From a virus: 32,712 bases of DNA. The notes below the pieces were generated by a model, which was given only the letters and a program-made list of their open reading frames with translations, had not been told where the DNA came from and did not search any database. A program made the position numbers and the translations under genes. The DNA is taken from IMG/VR virus record IMGVR_UViG_3300030109_003668, positions 1 through 32,712 of that record. One strand, given 5' to 3'. This document shows positions 29,431-32,712 of this stretch, piece after piece (positions within the stretch are counted from its first letter, which is position 1; every line of letters starts with the position of its first letter).

Positions 29431-29531
29431 ATTTACACACTTGTTTATTAGCATTAAGTTATGAAACTGAAAAGAATAAAGTAGAAAATCAAGAGCATAA
29501 AAATAGAATGAATAAAAACAGAATTAAATGA
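29358..29531 (+). CDS. Tail assembly chaperone frameshift extension (T-like)
   Basis: After a -1 slip at 29352-29358, translation continues from TGG at 29358 for 57 codons to TGA at 29529-29531. The extension reads WGWYHSVYHLTQGDIRRLKH, then ITTMNLHTCLLALSYETEKN and a polar end. The start WxWYxxVYxLxxGD, with MNLHTCLLALSYE behind it, is the pattern of the frameshift domain of tail chaperones, which recruits the tube protein. The ATG at 29427 lies in the same frame with an ATGA overlap; I regard it as internal. Confidence 0.7.
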   Translation, partial: WGWYHSVYHLTQGDIRRLKHITTMNLHTCLLALSYETEKNKVENQEHKNRMNKNRIK

Positions 29532-30019
29532 GCAATCAAGGATCAAGAGCATTTTACAATTTGATAAATAAGATACAGGAATTTCTGCAACAAAGTCCTG
29601 ATGTAAACACTATAACTTATGGCGACATTACGCAGATAGATTTAAATAAACAAGAAATGTACCCTTTGGCACATATTATGGTTAATAATGCGATACTTCA
29701 AGCAGGTGTAATTCAGTTTAGTTGTACAATTTTATGTATGGATGGTGTATGGAACAACAAGATAAATCCTGCAGATCAGACTTGGAATGAAACATTATAT
29801 GGAATAACAAATGAAATTGATGTTTTAAACACTCAGTTAAAAGTTGTGAACTTATTGAATCAAAGTATGTTAAGATATAATTTAAGATCAGATTTATTTG
29901 AGTTGGTTGGGGATGGATCTTGTGAGCCATTTCACGAAAGATTTGAAAATGATCTTGCAGGTTGGGCGTATAACTTTGATGTCTTTGTACAAAACGATAT
30001 TAATGTATGTCAAACTTAG
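29528..30019 (+). CDS. Probable tail terminator / neck protein, 163 aa
   Basis: Residues 1-40 are helical (AFYNLINKIQEFLQQSPDVN), then a strand layout (ITYGDITQIDLNKQEMYPLA, IQFSCTILCMDGVW) and a final NDLAGWAYNFDVFVQNDINV. The order, with ADQTWNETLY and FDVFVQND at the end, resembles tail terminator proteins of Bacteroidetes phages. Place between chaperone and HK97 gp10-like protein supports it. Overlaps the frameshift extension by four bases and the next gene by 13. Confidence 0.55.
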   Translation: MSNQGSRAFYNLINKIQEFLQQSPDVNTITYGDITQIDLNKQEMYPLAHIMVNNAILQAGVIQFSCTILCMDGVWNNKINPADQTWNETLYGITNEIDVLNTQLKVVNLLNQSMLRYNLRSDLFELVGDGSCEPFHERFENDLAGWAYNFDVFVQNDINVCQT

Positions 30020-30525
30020 ATTTTAAACATACTATTGCAGCAGTTGAAAAGGTTAGAGATCTTATTATTAAGGCATCTAAAACTAATCTGCAAAAACAGA
30101 AGAAAGATGTAAGTGGCACACTATCTGAATCTATACAACCAATTGAAACCCAAGTTGTCGATGGAGTTGTAGAAACAGGAATTAAGATGCTTCAATATGG
30201 GGAGTATGTAGATAAAGGAGTTTCTGGTATTAAGAAAAAATATAAAACACCTTATAAATACACAAATAAAATGCCACCTAGTCGAGCATTAGACAAGTGG
30301 GTAGTGCGTAAAGGAATAGCACCAAGAGATGAAAAAGGTAGATTTCTAAAAAGAAAATCTGTATTGTTTTTAATTGCTAGAGGAATATACAGAAATGGAA
30401 TGAAGCCAAGTTTATTTTTAACAAAACCATTTGAAAAATATAAGAAGTTACTAGCAGATGAAATTAATGAAGCATTTAATAAAGATGCACAAGAATATAT
30501 TGAAACAGAATTAAACAAAAAATAA
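30007..30525 (+). CDS. HK97 gp10-like tail completion protein
   Basis: The 172-aa protein has an N-terminal helix (TIAAVEKVRDLIIKASKTNL), SGTLSESIQPIETQVVDGVV, then MLQYGEYVDKGVSGIKKKYK, where YGEYVDKG is the conserved motif of the gp10 family, and a basic RALDKWVVRKGIAPRDEKGR. A helical C-terminus follows (FEKYKKLLADEINEAF). This family completes the head-tail joint. Gene order fits. Confidence 0.72.
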   Translation: MSNLDFKHTIAAVEKVRDLIIKASKTNLQKQKKDVSGTLSESIQPIETQVVDGVVETGIKMLQYGEYVDKGVSGIKKKYKTPYKYTNKMPPSRALDKWVVRKGIAPRDEKGRFLKRKSVLFLIARGIYRNGMKPSLFLTKPFEKYKKLLADEINEAFNKDAQEYIETELNKK

Positions 30526-31808
30526 TGGCAACACAAATACAATTAAGTAGATCTCCATATTATGTAAAACTTGTACCTACTACAACACCACAAGATATGG
30601 TTAGAAGTACGACAGAAGTTAGACTATGGCAAGGAGCAGAAACAATTCCAACAGGAACTGCTGATTTTACTATTAGCAAAACCCCTGTCGGTGGGGATCA
30701 GTTTATTACCTTAGAATTTAGTCAGTTGATAAACGATAAGTTTAACCAACAATATAATGGTTTGATATATACTGATGATGTATGGTTTTTGTATTATGAA
30801 TGTGAGTTTTTTGATAGTGTAGGTACACAAATAGGCACGAGTATCACACCCCCAGAACCATTAGTCTTTACACAGGGTTATGGAAATTTTAATCAAGGAG
30901 TAAATCCTTACTATGACACAGGCAATATTGTTACAGGAAATTCAATTAGTATGATGTCTAGTCAATTGTCTTTAAGACTTCCAGAGCCAGAAATTATGAC
31001 TATTCCTGTCTTAATTTGTAAAAATGAAACTGCAACTGTGGTTTGGTATAATGGAACTTTGGCAGAAGCAAAGGCAAATGTAGCATCAACAAAAACAAAA
31101 ATTGAAACTTATACAAATGGTGGACTTAGTGAGGAGTATATACATTATTTTAATAACCAGAATCCAAATTTAAATGTTCCTGCAGGACATAACACAAATG
31201 CTACTGATTATCAAATTTATGTAGAAATGGATCAAGCAGGTGTATATGAAGATAATTCAGTTTTTTGGTGTCCAGAAAATGATAATCCAAATACTGTGGT
31301 TAAGATCTCGTATAGTGGGGATCAAGCAAACTTAGGAACATACTATGAAATTAACTATCTAACGAAAGATAAATATGATCCTTATAAAATAACCTTTGTG
31401 AATAAATATGGTGCATTAGAAAGCATCTGGATGATGGGAGCATTTAAGGAATCATTAGCAGTTAAGAACGATCAATTTAAAAGAAATTTATTAGACAGAT
31501 CTGTACCGAGTTATAACACAGAAGCACACCAATATGTTACATTTGGGGATCAAGGAACGAAAAGTATTTCATTAAACACAGGGTGGATTCCAGAATCAAT
31601 GAATGTAACTTTACAAGAATTATTTTTAAGTCAAAAAATATGGCTTACTAATTATAACCCAGAGCCAAGTATATCAGCAAATGTTATAAATGAGCCAGTA
31701 ATTATTAAGAGTAAAAATTTAGAATTTAAAAGACACATTAATGATCGTATGATTAATTACAATTTACAATTCCAATATGCTTTTGATATGATAAACCAAG
31801 TAAGATAA
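30525..31808 (+). CDS. Tail structural protein, 427 aa
   Basis: ATG uses the last base of the previous stop (TAATG). N-terminus TQIQLSRSPYYVKLVPTTTP, then VWFLYYECEFFDSVGTQIGT. A Lys/Tyr-rich second half contains YYEINYLTKDKYDPYKITFV, NKYGALESIWMMGAFKES and NEPVIIKSKNLEFKRHINDR. NKYGALESI-x-x-G and NLQFQYAFD are, from memory, conserved in a Bacteroidetes phage tail protein of unknown exact place. All-beta. Next to the 750-aa protein, so a distal tail or tube-associated role is inferred. Confidence 0.65.
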   Translation: MATQIQLSRSPYYVKLVPTTTPQDMVRSTTEVRLWQGAETIPTGTADFTISKTPVGGDQFITLEFSQLINDKFNQQYNGLIYTDDVWFLYYECEFFDSVGTQIGTSITPPEPLVFTQGYGNFNQGVNPYYDTGNIVTGNSISMMSSQLSLRLPEPEIMTIPVLICKNETATVVWYNGTLAEAKANVASTKTKIETYTNGGLSEEYIHYFNNQNPNLNVPAGHNTNATDYQIYVEMDQAGVYEDNSVFWCPENDNPNTVVKISYSGDQANLGTYYEINYLTKDKYDPYKITFVNKYGALESIWMMGAFKESLAVKNDQFKRNLLDRSVPSYNTEAHQYVTFGDQGTKSISLNTGWIPESMNVTLQELFLSQKIWLTNYNPEPSISANVINEPVIIKSKNLEFKRHINDRMINYNLQFQYAFDMINQVR

Positions 31809-32712
31809 TGGCGTTAAATTTAGTTTTATATATTCAGTCTAATAGAAATGTAAGTCAGACAATGACTAAAGTGGATCTATACAAAGATGAGCAAATCTCT
31901 TTGACTAGAACGATACAAGATATTAGAGATATTGAAAAAGTTAGAACTGATTTTTCTCAACCTTTTACACTCCCTGCCTCAGCAGTAAATAATGGAGTTT
32001 TTGGAAGTTGGTATAATCCAGACATAAACCAATTTGATAGTAATTATAGAGCACCTGCATTATTAGAGTTAAATTACTTACCATTTAAAAAAGGATTTAT
32101 TACTCTGAATAAAGTTAAAATGAAGAATAATGAGCCAGAATTCTATAATGTTACATTTTTAGGGGAAACCGTAGATTTAAAAAATGTTATATCTGAGGAT
32201 CAATTAGAACAATTGAGTTGGTTAGCAAGTCCAGAATTTCAATTTATAAACAACAACAATAATGCGAAAAATGGATTAAATAATGGAATTACTCTTGATG
32301 ATCCACAAGGTAATACTTGGGATAATGCTTTTATATACCCATTGATAGGGCATTCAGTTGATTTTTATTATAAGAGTGCTATTGCACAAACTTCGCCTTG
32401 GACTAATTTATGGACAAGTCAATCTCACACGCAAGATGGAGTATTTTATAATGACTTGAAACCTGCAATTAGAGTTGATTTAATTTTAAAAGCAATAGAG
32501 CAACAATATAATTTGACATTTAGCAATGATTTCTTTTATACCTCTGCAACAGAAAATCTTTATTTATGGATGAGTAGAAATAAAGGACAAATGACAGGTG
32601 GTGGTACTTTGGAAATGAGAAGTCAAACAGGAGTGCAATGTACAGGTTGTGGTAGTTTTAGTGATTGTAATTATTTTAGTGGAAACGAATTAGCGGGACC
32701 GGACTTCTGTAA
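31808..32712 (+). CDS. Tail/baseplate structural protein, 5' part (continues at base 1)
   Basis: ATG overlaps the previous stop (TAATG). The frame stays open to the window end and continues without a stop into bases 1-1348, giving about 750 aa in all. The N-terminal part reads VDLYKDEQISLTRTIQDIRD, FSQPFTLPASAVNNGVFG, FKKGFITLNKVKMKNNEPEF and YNVTFLGETVDLKN, the pattern of a large tail protein common in Bacteroidetes phages. A Cys-rich stretch (VQCTGCGSFSDC) ends just before the junction. Likely tail tip or baseplate; not proven. Confidence 0.72.
   Translation, partial: MALNLVLYIQSNRNVSQTMTKVDLYKDEQISLTRTIQDIRDIEKVRTDFSQPFTLPASAVNNGVFGSWYNPDINQFDSNYRAPALLELNYLPFKKGFITLNKVKMKNNEPEFYNVTFLGETVDLKNVISEDQLEQLSWLASPEFQFINNNNNAKNGLNNGITLDDPQGNTWDNAFIYPLIGHSVDFYYKSAIAQTSPWTNLWTSQSHTQDGVFYNDLKPAIRVDLILKAIEQQYNLTFSNDFFYTSATENLYLWMSRNKGQMTGGGTLEMRSQTGVQCTGCGSFSDCNYFSGNELAGPDFC

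Noticed and set aside
29427-29531. Independent 34-aa gene starting at ATG 29427
   Set aside because: The frame is open further upstream to a slippery heptamer in the chaperone gene and the upstream part is protein-like, so a frameshift product explains it better.
1-32712. Temperate lifestyle (integrase, excisionase, CI-like repressor, att sites)
   Set aside because: No such gene or repeat pair was found; all genes are on one strand without a divergent control region.

Overview
The window looks like the essentially complete genome of a strictly lytic-looking tailed phage (probably a siphovirus) of a Bacteroidetes host, most likely a marine flavobacterium. The evidence is a low GC content (roughly 31% by eye), all genes on the + strand with short overlaps (ATGA, TAATG), few Shine-Dalgarno sites, and early promoters that fit the Bacteroidetes sigma consensus TTTG-N19-TAnnTTTG. 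Many proteins have the look of families seen again and again in flavobacterial phages. The last base joins the first base in frame inside one tail gene, so the sequence is probably circular or circularly permuted. I see no integrase, repressor, tRNA, CRISPR or insertion sequence.

Layout. (1) 28759 through the end and round to 3457: tail module, with a tail-assembly chaperone carrying a -1 frameshift, tail-completion proteins, two large tail/baseplate proteins and a tape measure. (2) 3488-6910: XkdF-type prohead protease, small virion proteins, scaffold, major capsid protein and probable tail tube protein, closed by a terminator. (3) 7009-12817: portal, connector, fibre-like proteins. (4) 12810-15818: membrane and envelope proteins (a coiled-coil membrane protein, a secreted thioredoxin-fold protein, an outer-membrane-barrel-like protein), T7-lysozyme-type amidase and a 3TM holin. 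(5) 15826-15887: three 16-bp iterons plus a palindrome at the border with the early region. (6) 15891-19841: NinG-like nuclease, small early proteins, a structured RNA with terminator, DnaB/RecA-fold helicase, sigma-like factor and small proteins. (7) 19846-26859: early promoter, structured leader, two nucleases including a RecE-like exonuclease, a DnaA domain IV-like protein, a ParB / PAPS-reductase / GNAT / HNH / ParB cassette, and both terminase subunits. (8) 26868-28646: small early proteins plus an ERF annealing protein, closed by a terminator.

How it seems to work. Host sigma would read the TTTG/TATCTTTA promoters and express the replication, recombination and packaging genes. The phage encodes its own sigma-like protein (18419-18886). 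A separate motif, CGTTATAT, lies in the gaps before four virion transcription units, twice directly behind a terminator, and is a good candidate late promoter. DNA handling would use the helicase, the DnaA-like protein and a RecE/ERF pair; lysis would use amidase and holin.

The most interesting signals are: complete absence of CATG and near absence of AGCT; the tail chaperone frameshift; the CGTTATAT motif paired with a phage sigma-like gene; two structured RNA candidates (17197-17285 and 19912-19960); the iterons at 15826; and the ParB/PAPS-reductase cassette, whose function is open.
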